64,000 nt of DNA from Lachnospiraceae bacterium. Lineage in GTDB: Bacteria; Bacillota; Clostridia; Lachnospirales; Lachnospiraceae. Positions within the stretch are counted from its first letter, which is position 1. The number at the start of each line of letters is the position of its first letter. The notes beneath the pieces are model-generated. The model was given only the letters and a program-made list of their open reading frames with translations, ran no database searches and was not told where the DNA came from. Below are positions 40,327 through 49,882 of this stretch, piece by piece. Location of the stretch: positions 45,936-109,935 of the forward strand of contig JAAUZZ010000007.1 of the NCBI GenBank assembly GCA_014804345.1, written 5' to 3'. Both the position numbers and the translations under genes were made by a program.

Positions 40327-42338
40327 TGGCAGTTGATAAATTGGATAACAGGAACAGGCTTCTTCAGCAGATGGGGCTTATATACAATCAGATCATGGAT
40401 CTTAATGAGCAGATGACAGACGCGCTGCAAAAAGCCGTAGACATTGACATAAGCGTTACAGGAGGAGTATCTGACATTACAAAGGAATTTATGGAAGGAT
40501 TCCACTATAAGATCGATGAACGTGACAGGGTGGTAAGTGAGCAGAACAAATGGGAATATGACCAGCTTCCACCGGTTAAAGAAACAACACAACAGGAGCA
40601 GGATACAGCTATTCCAAAAAGAAACATAGCACAGGAAGAACTGAACAAGTTACTGGGTGAGCACAGAGAAAGGCACGATGCGGGAAATTATGAGCCGCTT
40701 GATTTATCAAACTGTGTCTTTGATAAGATTGAATTTACCGGAAATCTAAGCGATATCAATCTTATGAACAGTGAATTTAACGAGTGTATTTTTCGCAATG
40801 CAGACGTGGAGAACTCGTATCTGTCAAATGCCGAATTCATGAATACGGCGTTTTCTGACTGTACATTTGATAATTCAAACTTTTATGGCGCAGAAATGGG
40901 ATATTGTGCGATGGAATATACCATTTATACTGACTGTGATTTCAGCAAAGCTGCAATGGTAGCATGTGATATTAGTTCTTCAGGAATGAATGATTGCCAT
41001 ATGAAAGATGCCGTAGTGTCCGACACAAAATTTGAGGATACTATAATAAATCATTGCCACGGAATAGAAAGTATTGATTTTTCCGGAGTGAACAAAGATT
41101 TGAGAAATTCTGCTGAAAAGATTTTTAACAATCCGGAGCACACCTTTGATTTTGAGATTATATCAGATGATGAGATGGCAATTTCAGCACGTTTCGGAGA
41201 AGAATCCGTAACAGAAATATATAAAGTCGATTATAATGCTGATACACATAAGATTGACAATGTCATTGACACACACAATCTATCGCCTATGTCTACGGAA
41301 TGGGCGCTTATTAACAGAGCGGTTGATCTGATCAGAATGGACATCCTTAAAGGTTTTCATAAGCGGCAGATTGATAACAAGGAAATATCAAGGTTTTCGC
41401 CGTGTGTAATGGTTGAAACTTCAGATGCTCTGGGGATAAAGTGGAATACATTATACGATCTAAAGGAATTTTCCGACAGATTGGAATCGTATGGCAGAGT
41501 TTCAAACATCAGCGGATATGATAACGTGAATTTCACTGTAATGTTTGATCCGGGAGATGGCAGCATCAGAAAATGTCATGACGGATATAATATACGCAGT
41601 GATAAGGAAAGCCTTATCGAAAGACTGGAAAGCAGTAAACTCTTTAATAATGCAGAGATTAACTATCTCAAAAATTATATTTCCGGAGAAATGAGTCCTG
41701 TTATCGACACAGCAAAAACGCAGGATCAGGCTGCCGCACCTGCAGAACCGGAAGCACCTCAAAAAGAAGAAAGTTCCCGGAAAGAAAATAAGCAAACGGC
41801 TACTCCGGCTAAATATGTAGCTTTGGTGTATGTGAAAGGATCCGATGCGAGAACACGCGTAACGGGCACATCTCCGGAAAAAATAATCGAGCTGTGCCGG
41901 GAATGGAATGCCGATCGCGCATCCGATAACCAGCTTGAAACTGCATACATAAAGAAATATAATCCCGGAACAAAAGCATATGAAAATTTCGGCAAATATG
42001 ATGTCAGCACAGGCGTTGATCTGCAACCGATTTATCTTGATCTGCCTCCACTTGGAAAAGAAAAATTTGTCCAGGTTACAGCGGAGCTCAAGGCAAATGG
42101 AGCCAAATATAATTCTGAAATGAAAAAGTGGTATGTAACGCAAGCCAATGATTTATCATTGTTCAAAGACTACCTTTCAAAGCAATCAGAGCCTCAAATT
42201 GGCACAAAAGGAGAGGATGGCAAGAAAAAGTCCGTGATTGGTAATTTGAACCAAAATAAGAGCCATTTGAATGAAAAAGGGAATAAGGGAACTCAAGCGC
42301 ATGAGCAGCAACGAAAACATGAAGAGCCGGCACGATAG
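40326..42338 (+). CDS. Pentapeptide-repeat protein with C-terminal DUF5710-like module
   Basis: LSDINLMNSEFNECIFRNADVENSYLSNAEFMNTAFSDCTFDNSNF; C-terminal QPIYLDLPPLGKEKF...NGAKYNSEMKKWYV. Confidence 0.75.
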   Translation: MAVDKLDNRNRLLQQMGLIYNQIMDLNEQMTDALQKAVDIDISVTGGVSDITKEFMEGFHYKIDERDRVVSEQNKWEYDQLPPVKETTQQEQDTAIPKRNIAQEELNKLLGEHRERHDAGNYEPLDLSNCVFDKIEFTGNLSDINLMNSEFNECIFRNADVENSYLSNAEFMNTAFSDCTFDNSNFYGAEMGYCAMEYTIYTDCDFSKAAMVACDISSSGMNDCHMKDAVVSDTKFEDTIINHCHGIESIDFSGVNKDLRNSAEKIFNNPEHTFDFEIISDDEMAISARFGEESVTEIYKVDYNADTHKIDNVIDTHNLSPMSTEWALINRAVDLIRMDILKGFHKRQIDNKEISRFSPCVMVETSDALGIKWNTLYDLKEFSDRLESYGRVSNISGYDNVNFTVMFDPGDGSIRKCHDGYNIRSDKESLIERLESSKLFNNAEINYLKNYISGEMSPVIDTAKTQDQAAAPAEPEAPQKEESSRKENKQTATPAKYVALVYVKGSDARTRVTGTSPEKIIELCREWNADRASDNQLETAYIKKYNPGTKAYENFGKYDVSTGVDLQPIYLDLPPLGKEKFVQVTAELKANGAKYNSEMKKWYVTQANDLSLFKDYLSKQSEPQIGTKGEDGKKKSVIGNLNQNKSHLNEKGNKGTQAHEQQRKHEEPAR

Positions 42339-42350
42339 TCATGCACGAAC

Positions 42351-42397
42351 AGGGACTTTGGGAGAGCAGATTGTTCTCCCAAAGCCCTTATTTTTAC
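42351..42397 (+). terminator. Hairpin between pentapeptide gene and mobC
   Basis: ctttgggag...ctcccaaag then cccttattttta. Confidence 0.6.
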
Positions 42398-42429
42398 TGT
42401 CATTTATGATAAAACAGGAGGTTCATGAT

Positions 42430-42783
42430 ATGGGAATAAAAACAAAAAAGTACCGTGTACGTGACAGAGATATTCACATAATGGTTACAGAATATGAGGA
42501 TAGACTTATCAGACAGAGAATGAAAGCAGCAGGAAAAGGCACTCTTAGGGAATACCTTGTTGACATGGGAATTAATGGCTACGTCATAAATGTAGATTAT
42601 TCGGAAATGAAAAATCTTGTTTACGAGATAAATAAAATAGGCATCAATATCAATCAGATAGCATACAAAGCAAACAGTACAAATCACATAAGTCAAATCG
42701 ACATCGATGAGCTTAAAGATAAAGTAGATTCAATCTGGCAGCTTTTAAGATCTAAATTTTTTCAACTTCCAAGAGAAAAGTAA
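42430..42783 (+). CDS. mobC: MobC-like relaxosome accessory protein
   Basis: EINKIGININQIAYKANSTNHISQIDIDELKDKVDSIW; immediately before relaxase; upstream extension of the ORF is spurious. Confidence 0.85.
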   Translation: MGIKTKKYRVRDRDIHIMVTEYEDRLIRQRMKAAGKGTLREYLVDMGINGYVINVDYSEMKNLVYEINKIGININQIAYKANSTNHISQIDIDELKDKVDSIWQLLRSKFFQLPREK

Positions 42784-42795
42784 AGAGGTAACTTT

Positions 42796-44280
42796 ATGGC
42801 AACAAGTAAATTAAAACCAATCAAAAAAACGCTTAGCAAGGCAATTTCGTATATTATAGATCCAAATAAAACTGCCGCCGGAAGTCTTGTATCTTCTTTT
42901 GGCTGTGGCATAGGAACGGCTGATATTGAAATGCAAATGACCGCGCAAAAAGGAAATGGAATTGGTGACCGAGTAGCATATCACTTGATGCAGTCATTTT
43001 CTCCGGATGATGATATAACGCCTGAAAAAGCACATCAGATAGGAATGGAATTTGCTCAAAAAGTCCTAAAAGGAAAATTTGAATTTGTTATCGCAACCCA
43101 TATTGATAAAGACCACATACATAATCATATTATTTTCAATGCCGTAAATTTTTACGATCACAAAAAGTATCATACCGGAGTATGGGAAAAAGAGAAGAAA
43201 CGGATCCGAAGGATAAATGATGATCTGTGTAAAAAAAATAATTTATCTGTAATTGAAAACACATCAGGAAGGAAAGGATATGAATGTCACGAACGCAAGA
43301 AAAGCAGCTCATCTAAAAGATCGTGGAAAGATATAATTAGAAATGATATTGATGAGGTAATCAAAATTGCAAAATCTTTTGATGAATTCCTGCAAATTAT
43401 GGAGTCGGAAAAAAACTATAAAATTGCAAGACGGGGCAGCTTCTTACGAGTGCATCCGCCGGGATATGATGATGACACATATTACAGACTTAGCAAAAAA
43501 TTAGGTGAAGCATATACTGAGGAAGCGATCAGGGACAGGATTGAACATCCGGGAAATGCATATAAATACCAAACAATAATTTCCAAAGGAACCAGCAAGC
43601 GATATGTATTCAAACCTAATCCAAATAAAATAAATCATATAATTGATATTTCCAAAAATAAAAAAGCGAAAGAGTCATCACATTATGAACAGGCATTGGT
43701 AAGGAGCAATATTGATACACTTAATAGAACAATGAATTTCCTTATAAAACATAATCTATCGACACCAAATCAATTTGCAGATTACTATAATTCAAAAATG
43801 GAAGAATATGAACTGCTACGAAAAAGTGTCAAATCAAGCGATAACAGACAGTTAGCCTGTTCGGAAAAAATCAAATTTTTGCAGAATTATAAAAAGTATC
43901 ATAATCTTCATTCTGCTGCAATGCGTGCAGGAACTAAATCCAATTTTTACAAAGAACACGTAAATGAGATTATATTATTTGAGTCATCAAAGATGTATTT
44001 TGAACGCATTGATGAAAATCCGGATGAAATGAACCTTGCCGATTTATTTGCAAAATATAAAGAGATTAAGCAAGATAAACTGGACGATGAGAAACTGTAT
44101 GAAGCAATACAAGCAGAAATAAAAGAACTTGATGTGATCCGGAAAAATGTGGAAGATACACTTAAAATAGAACTTATTCATAAAGAAGACGAGGCAGAAC
44201 AGATAAGACGACAGAGTGAAGAGAATGCAAGAAATACTGAACAGGATAAAAATGATAAAAGCGGAGATATTGGCTATTGA
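42796..44280 (+). CDS. MOBP-type relaxase
   Basis: FVIATHIDKDHIHNHIIFNAVNF (HxDxxHxHxH-type motif); LSKAISYIIDPNKT. Confidence 0.93.
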   Translation: MATSKLKPIKKTLSKAISYIIDPNKTAAGSLVSSFGCGIGTADIEMQMTAQKGNGIGDRVAYHLMQSFSPDDDITPEKAHQIGMEFAQKVLKGKFEFVIATHIDKDHIHNHIIFNAVNFYDHKKYHTGVWEKEKKRIRRINDDLCKKNNLSVIENTSGRKGYECHERKKSSSSKRSWKDIIRNDIDEVIKIAKSFDEFLQIMESEKNYKIARRGSFLRVHPPGYDDDTYYRLSKKLGEAYTEEAIRDRIEHPGNAYKYQTIISKGTSKRYVFKPNPNKINHIIDISKNKKAKESSHYEQALVRSNIDTLNRTMNFLIKHNLSTPNQFADYYNSKMEEYELLRKSVKSSDNRQLACSEKIKFLQNYKKYHNLHSAAMRAGTKSNFYKEHVNEIILFESSKMYFERIDENPDEMNLADLFAKYKEIKQDKLDDEKLYEAIQAEIKELDVIRKNVEDTLKIELIHKEDEAEQIRRQSEENARNTEQDKNDKSGDIGY

Positions 44281-44359
44281 TGATTTTTTAAAGACTGCAT
44301 AAACTGTTATTAAAGACAGCGTGCAGTCTTTGTTTTTTTGCAGAAAAACAGATTTTTTT

Positions 44360-44609
44360 CATTTTCAAGGAAAATGATTTTACAGGGGTTTGGGGATTTC
44401 CCCAACAAGCAAAATATTTTGAAATCTGCCGTTAGGCAGGTTTTAAAATATGGGCAAGTGTGTACACACTTGCGTTGCTTGCTATTCCGTGAAAATGGGG
44501 ATTTTCGCGGGACAGGTGGCTGCTTTAGCAGCCTTTCCGACTGCGATGCAGTCGTGCGTTTTGGCTGCATAGGCAGCCTGATCAAAACGCAAAATGCCGT
44601 ATCCGGCAT
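44360..44609. ncRNA. Array of nine consecutive hairpins after the relaxase gene (candidate structured RNA or oriT)
   Basis: Stem-loops at 44360-76, 44390-405, 44414-51, 44454-73, 44487-510, 44518-33, 44539-53, 44556-90, 44594-609. Confidence 0.7.
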
Positions 44610-44646
44610 AAAAGCGCGAAACAATAAATAATATGTGTTATCATAA

Positions 44647-44675
44647 TTGCGATAAAATGTAGATTATGGTATATT
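44647..44675 (+). promoter_or_regulatory. Promoter of holin-like toxin
   Basis: TTGCGA - 17 nt - TATATT. Confidence 0.6.
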
Positions 44676-44745
44676 ATGGACAGGAAACAATCGTGTTACA
44701 AGGTGGTAACCTCCCGGATCTTACAAAAGAGGGGAGGTGGTGTAT

Positions 44746-44841
44746 ATGAGTACGTACGAAGTTTTGACATTGTTGATCCTTTTTGGTACATTTCTCGTTG
44801 CACTGCTTGCCTACATAGATAGGAATAACAAGCGAAAATAA
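44746..44841 (+). CDS. Holin-like type I toxin peptide, 31 aa
   Basis: MSTYEVLTLLILFGTFLVALLAYIDRNNKRK; ggggaggtgg RBS opposed by upstream acctccc. Confidence 0.85.
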   Translation: MSTYEVLTLLILFGTFLVALLAYIDRNNKRK

Positions 44842-44930
44842 AAAAGCCTACCTTGTCACTTGCCCGATGAAGGTAGGCTCATAGCATTACCGGAGGTCAA
44901 CCACTTTGTGGGCGATTGCTTCCTTTTTAT
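44838..44930 (-). ncRNA. Predicted antisense antitoxin RNA (~93 nt)
   Basis: Minus-strand TTGAAA - 17 - TACATT (44937-44965) and terminator stem agcctacctt/aaggtaggct with U-run on the minus strand overlapping the toxin 3' end. Confidence 0.7.
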
Positions 44931-45103
44931 ATTTCTAATGTAGCATATCAAAGAAAGTTTTTCAACAGTTTGGGAAAAAATGATTAAGATATCAAGTTAA
45001 ATAATGCAGGAAAAGGATAAATAATAGATACTAAATCGTATAAAGTATGATATAATAAGTAAAAAGGAACACAATAAAATAGTGAAAGGGGGAAAGCGTC
45101 CTT

Positions 45104-45487
45104 ATGGAGAAAGTAAAATACAGTTGTCAGGAGTTCGAATTATTTAAGGGAAATGTATGCCACATGGTAAAAGAATATGGACAGCTCCAATTCTTGGAAG
45201 ATACGTTGGTATCCAATCAGGTCGAAAAGCTTTGGAATGAAGGACAACAATTATATGCATTATATTTACTGGCAATGGTTGACTATCTTTCGGGACTAAA
45301 TAATATACCGCTGTATACTAAATATAATTATTTGAGAAATCATAAAATACAGAAAAAAGTATATCCGCTTTCCTTAATTCTTGCCGCAAAAATGGATGAT
45401 GCAGATATTGATGAGCTTGCAAAAGATGCAATACCTGAATTTTTGAGATTTAACATAGTGGAGGGAAATGTGTTTGATGTCGTATGA
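45104..45487 (+). CDS. Small partner protein of nucleotidyltransferase (possible antitoxin)
   Basis: Overlaps the next ORF by 20 nt; 127 aa. Confidence 0.55.
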   Translation: MEKVKYSCQEFELFKGNVCHMVKEYGQLQFLEDTLVSNQVEKLWNEGQQLYALYLLAMVDYLSGLNNIPLYTKYNYLRNHKIQKKVYPLSLILAAKMDDADIDELAKDAIPEFLRFNIVEGNVFDVV

Positions 45488-46334
45488 ATTTCAAAGTTTT
45501 TCCAAGGAGAACATAGACCATTATTTTTTGATGCTAAGTAAAGAATTAAAGAAAGAGTTTGGACGGAATGCAGAAATCGAATTAGTAGTAGTTGGAGGAG
45601 CTGCAGTTCTACTGAATTATGGTTTTAGAAATTCAACTATGGATATAGATGCAATCGTTGCATCACATTCATCTATCAAAGATGCAGTAAATAGAGTTAG
45701 TGATATATGTGGGTTGCCTAATGGCTGGATTAATTCTGATTTTCAAAAGACAAAATCATATTCGCCCAAACTAATAGCGCATAGTAAATTTTATAAAAAA
45801 TATAATCAGACACTTGTAGTCAGAACGGTGGCAGCAGAATATCTTATTGCGATGAAATTATCATCCCTACGTCCATATAAATATGATAGGTCAGATATAG
45901 TTGGTATTATCCAAACACAAGATTCAAACAATTTCATAACAAAAGAAAGAGTAGATAATGCAGTCAGAGAATTGTATGGTGGGTGGGAGAATTTACCTAA
46001 AGAAGCACAATCAATAATTGACAAAATATATGATGATATCAATAACAAGGAATTGTACTCGATTATTCGAAATGAAGAAATTGGTAATAAAGAATTACTT
46101 ATAGATTTTGAAAATAAATATGGTAATGTATTAGATGAGGAAAATCTTGAAGATATACTTAAAAAAATTTCTGAACATAAGCAAGCTGAAAATAAGGGAG
46201 TTGAAAGAAAAAGCATAAAGCTTCGGTTAGAAGAAGCGCAACAAAAGGCAGATGAATATAATGCGCATAGAGATCAAGACAGTCAAGTGCATATAACGGA
46301 ATCACATAAGGAAAAGCATGAATCAACAAGATGA
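45468..46334 (+). CDS. DUF6036-like nucleotidyltransferase
   Basis: ELVVVGGAAVLLNYGFRNSTMDIDAIVA; AAEYLIAMKLSSLRPYKYDRSDI. Confidence 0.7.
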   Translation: MCLMSYEFQSFSKENIDHYFLMLSKELKKEFGRNAEIELVVVGGAAVLLNYGFRNSTMDIDAIVASHSSIKDAVNRVSDICGLPNGWINSDFQKTKSYSPKLIAHSKFYKKYNQTLVVRTVAAEYLIAMKLSSLRPYKYDRSDIVGIIQTQDSNNFITKERVDNAVRELYGGWENLPKEAQSIIDKIYDDINNKELYSIIRNEEIGNKELLIDFENKYGNVLDEENLEDILKKISEHKQAENKGVERKSIKLRLEEAQQKADEYNAHRDQDSQVHITESHKEKHESTR

Positions 46335-46350
46335 TAGGAGTAACAGTTTT

Positions 46351-47208
46351 ATGAAAATTCAAAAGAATACAATATTTGTAATATGTCTGCTCTGGGGAGC
46401 TGTTCTGTTTGCCGGTTGCGGCAAAGACGATAATGCTGTCAAGTCAAGCACAATGCCAGTGATTAAAGCTGAAGAAAATATTGGAGAGAATGAAAAAAGC
46501 AATGGATTGACAGAATTTGATGCGTTTGAGGGGATATATCCGTCGTTTTCAGGAACGTCCCCTGATGGAACTGCCAGCATTGTATACAAAAACAAAACAA
46601 ATCCTATGAGATATTTTTATAGTATTGAACCACATTCTAATCTAAGAAATGGCGATGTTGTAATAATATCGATTGATGACGATGATCCTGAAAAGACAGC
46701 AAATGAAAATGGATATACACTTATAGAAACCGAAAAAGAATTTGTGGTTGAGGGACTTGATTATTATGTGGAAACAATTGATGAAATAACTGATGAAATG
46801 CAAAATAAAATGAATGAGTGGGCTACAGCTAGCATTAAAGCAGACATGAGTAAACAAGTAATTGAAGTATCTTTAAAAGATTGTGAAATAATAGGTTATT
46901 ATCTTTTATCTAAAGTAACAGATAGTTATGATTTAAATAATCACTGCTATAGTGTATATAAAATTACGATAACAATTATTGATCAAGAAGTATCATATTA
47001 TTATTGCGCAAGATTTGATAATATAATAATTAAAGGGGATGGTAGTTGTAAGGTTACAGGTGGCTCTGGTATAACTTTAGATGGATTTTACGAAAATGAT
47101 TATAGGATTCAGGGTTGTCAAACTTTAGATGAAGTATATGAAGAATGTATTGATGACTGGTGTTGGGATACAGAAAACTATAAATTAGAAACAAATATGA
47201 CAAAATAA
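46351..47208 (+). CDS. Lipoprotein
   Basis: FVICLLWGAVLFAGCGKDDN lipobox. Confidence 0.7.
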   Translation: MKIQKNTIFVICLLWGAVLFAGCGKDDNAVKSSTMPVIKAEENIGENEKSNGLTEFDAFEGIYPSFSGTSPDGTASIVYKNKTNPMRYFYSIEPHSNLRNGDVVIISIDDDDPEKTANENGYTLIETEKEFVVEGLDYYVETIDEITDEMQNKMNEWATASIKADMSKQVIEVSLKDCEIIGYYLLSKVTDSYDLNNHCYSVYKITITIIDQEVSYYYCARFDNIIIKGDGSCKVTGGSGITLDGFYENDYRIQGCQTLDEVYEECIDDWCWDTENYKLETNMTK

Positions 47209-47212
47209 GAAT

Positions 47213-47253
47213 TAGGCTTTACACTATGGATTATTTCTATAATGTAAAGCCTA
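47213..47253. terminator. Bidirectional terminator between convergent genes
   Basis: taggctttaca...tgtaaagccta. Confidence 0.75.
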
Positions 47254-47277
47254 TTTATTCTTACAGTTTTAATATTA

Positions 47278-47643
47278 TTAATTATTTGATGAATGTTTTT
47301 TCAATATATTGTACTTCACGATTTTTACTATGTAATAAATATTTACGATAGGAAATGCAATTAAACCTATTAAAGCGGCAATAATTAATTTAAATATTAA
47401 AAATAAAAATTTAAGAATCCAAAAATATGTTACTAAATCACTATTACCAAATAAATAAAAGCTATCGTGTTCCTTAATAAAAGTCAGTCCATATATAGTT
47501 ATAGGTAATATATAAGTAGCAACATGAATATTATAATCAGCAAGAGCCACAGTATCAATAAGATAGCCGATAACAAGTAATCCTAATACTTTTAACCATA
47601 AAAATATATATTCTTTTATATAATTTCTTTCTTCATATTCCAT
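47278..47643 (-). CDS. Hypothetical membrane protein
   Basis: MEYEERNYIKEYIFLWLKVLGLLVIGYLIDTV; start trimmed from the longer ORF. Confidence 0.55.
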   Translation of the reverse strand: MEYEERNYIKEYIFLWLKVLGLLVIGYLIDTVALADYNIHVATYILPITIYGLTFIKEHDSFYLFGNSDLVTYFWILKFLFLIFKLIIAALIGLIAFPIVNIYYIVKIVKYNILKKHSSNN

Positions 47644-47680
47644 TTTATCATTCTCCTTTGTGTTTTTGTTTAAAATTATT

Positions 47681-48064
47681 TTATCCGGTCTTTGAATCTG
47701 ATGATGTTTGATTGTTTGAGGGGGAAAGCTCCGAGATCTCAGATTCAGCCTGACGCATAATATTGCGCTTACCCCGTTCATCCGCATGTCGATAATATTC
47801 TAAAAGTTTTTGTTCTTGACAATCTGATTTTGATTCAAAACTAATATCTGTTCCAGTTAAAAGCCAATTAATTGAACAACCCAAAAATTCACAAATAGGA
47901 ATTATACACTCGGCAGGCAGTTCTCTGTTTTTCGTAAACCATTGAGAGATGGTACTAGGAGCTTTTTGCAAATGTATTGCTAAATCCTTTTGAGTAAATG
48001 ATTTATTGGCTGCTAATAAATTCTTAATGCGCATAATAATATGTTCGTTAGTATTAGAAGACAT
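47681..48064 (-). CDS. XRE-family HTH repressor
   Basis: FTQKDLAIHLQKAPSTISQWFTKNRELPAECIIPICEFLGCSINWLLTG. Confidence 0.85.
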   Translation of the reverse strand: MSSNTNEHIIMRIKNLLAANKSFTQKDLAIHLQKAPSTISQWFTKNRELPAECIIPICEFLGCSINWLLTGTDISFESKSDCQEQKLLEYYRHADERGKRNIMRQAESEISELSPSNNQTSSDSKTG

Positions 48065-48075
48065 ATTACCTCCGG

Positions 48076-48128
48076 AATTCACAAACGAAAATATTGCTGT
48101 TGACAAATTCACGATTGAGAATTATAAT
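48076..48128 (+). promoter_or_regulatory. Perfect consensus promoter with operator-like direct repeat
   Basis: TTGACA (48100) - 17 nt - TATAAT (48123); repeat aattcacaaacgaaaat (48076) / aattcacgattgagaat (48106). Confidence 0.75.
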
Positions 48129-48302
48129 TTAAAATGTAAAATAATAAGTTGTAAATGATTAAAACAGTAACAAAATAAAAGATATTTCTGCAAAAATATC
48201 TCTAAGTAACATGATAGCGTTAAACAAAGTAAAGTCCGCTATTTTTATTTTAACTAGATAACTTTAAAAAGTAAAGTTATATTTAAAAGGAATATTACAG
48301 AC

Positions 48303-49001
48303 ATGAAAATTTTAATCGCTTGTGAGGAAAGCCAAAGGGTTTGTAAGGAATTTAGACGGTTGGGACATGAAAGCTATTCATGCGATATTGAGCCTTGCAG
48401 TGGTGGGCATAAGGAATGGCACATACAAGCTGACGTACTCCCTCTTCTGAACGGAGATTGCAGTTTTATGACCGTGGATGGTATAAATCATAGGATTGAT
48501 GGAAAATGGGATATGATTATAGCTTTTCCGCCGTGTACATATCTGACAGTAACAGGTAATCGATGGTTTAATATTGAGCGATACGGAGATAAAGCAATTC
48601 AGAGATACAAAGACCGAGATCTGGCGATTAAATTTTTTATGCGGTTTGTGAATGCAGATTGTGAAAAAATTGCTATTGAGAACCCAGTAGGGGTTATGAG
48701 TACAGAATACCGAAAGCCAGATTGTATCATACAGCCCTACGAGTTTGGTCATACAGAAAGGAAAACTACGTGCTTGTGGTTGAAAGGATTACCGAAACTG
48801 AAGCCGACTGAAATTGTAGAGCCAAAGATTATAAAATGTGCATCCGGGACAATAGAAAGCAACTGGCACATGAAAACATTGCATCTGGAATCCAAAGAAC
48901 GGTCAAAACTCCGGAGCAAAACATTTCTTGGTATTGCAAAAGCAATGGCGGAACAATGGGGAAAGAAAATACAAAAGAGAGGTAAAAGGAATTACGCATG
49001 A
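48303..49001 (+). CDS. Phage-like DNA methyltransferase-family protein
   Basis: MKILIACEESQRVCKEFRRLGHESYSCDIEPCSGG; DMIIAFPPCTYLTVTGNRW. Confidence 0.75.
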   Translation: MKILIACEESQRVCKEFRRLGHESYSCDIEPCSGGHKEWHIQADVLPLLNGDCSFMTVDGINHRIDGKWDMIIAFPPCTYLTVTGNRWFNIERYGDKAIQRYKDRDLAIKFFMRFVNADCEKIAIENPVGVMSTEYRKPDCIIQPYEFGHTERKTTCLWLKGLPKLKPTEIVEPKIIKCASGTIESNWHMKTLHLESKERSKLRSKTFLGIAKAMAEQWGKKIQKRGKRNYA

Positions 49002-49234
49002 AAAGAATACTATCCAACTGGAGTAAATCAATTAAACATGCAATGATTGACCGCGATATGGATTTCAATGATATTGCCCTAAGATTTAATTGGACGCCAC
49101 AATATGTCAGCGCATTGATCAATGGCAGGATCTATTTCATTGAACCTGTCAGACGTTTGAGTATTTTTTTTAATGTTGCAATTCCACCGGAAAATTCTAC
49201 GTTAGCAGTGGAAAGGAAGGAAAACAATGCTTAG
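48998..49234 (+). CDS. Small HTH protein
   Basis: DFNDIALRFNWTPQYVSALINGRIYF. Confidence 0.6.
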   Translation: MKRILSNWSKSIKHAMIDRDMDFNDIALRFNWTPQYVSALINGRIYFIEPVRRLSIFFNVAIPPENSTLAVERKENNA

Positions 49235-49610
49235 TACCAGTGTGATCATGAAATGGAATATAATTGATTCTATTATATTTTCTATTGAAAACTTAATATC
49301 AAAAATTGCCAGGGAAATAAAAGATGTCAGGGAAGACATGCCGGATCCGGAAGAAATGATTGCAGCAGCGACAAAAGAACTACAGGATGAGAATGAAGAA
49401 CTGAAGCAGTACCGTATACCGGGAAGCCTGATCGAGCAGGATGGTATTTATATGTGTCCTGTCTGTAGGAAAGAAATATCAGATATAGATGGTTTGAATA
49501 ATAAGATAAAATATTGTAATAACTGCGGTAAGCGCATTATCTTATCAAAGATATCACCTTACGGAATTGCATATGTTAATAATTTGGTCGAAGCAAATAA
49601 TAACGGCTGA
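49227..49610 (+). CDS. Coiled-coil protein with zinc ribbon
   Basis: MCPVCRKEIS...YCNNCGKRI; start may be 49248. Confidence 0.55.
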   Translation: MLSTSVIMKWNIIDSIIFSIENLISKIAREIKDVREDMPDPEEMIAAATKELQDENEELKQYRIPGSLIEQDGIYMCPVCRKEISDIDGLNNKIKYCNNCGKRIILSKISPYGIAYVNNLVEANNNG

Positions 49611-49882
49611 CTATCAGAAGACCAATTATTATATAATCTGAACATTGACAAATTATCTATATATATAGGTACATATAAAGTCCGGAAACGTCCTTCATAT
49701 TGAGAAATTATGCATTTATACCTATACAATCGTATACAGCAGAAAGTATTTATCTGCTGATGCAGCTTCTGGATTCGTTGCTGTTTAAATGCATCAGGGG
49801 TAAGTGGTAACACTCCGTAGTCGATGATATATGAAAGAATAGAATAATGATACTCCCGCGTTGAACGCTTCACAGCATTGCG

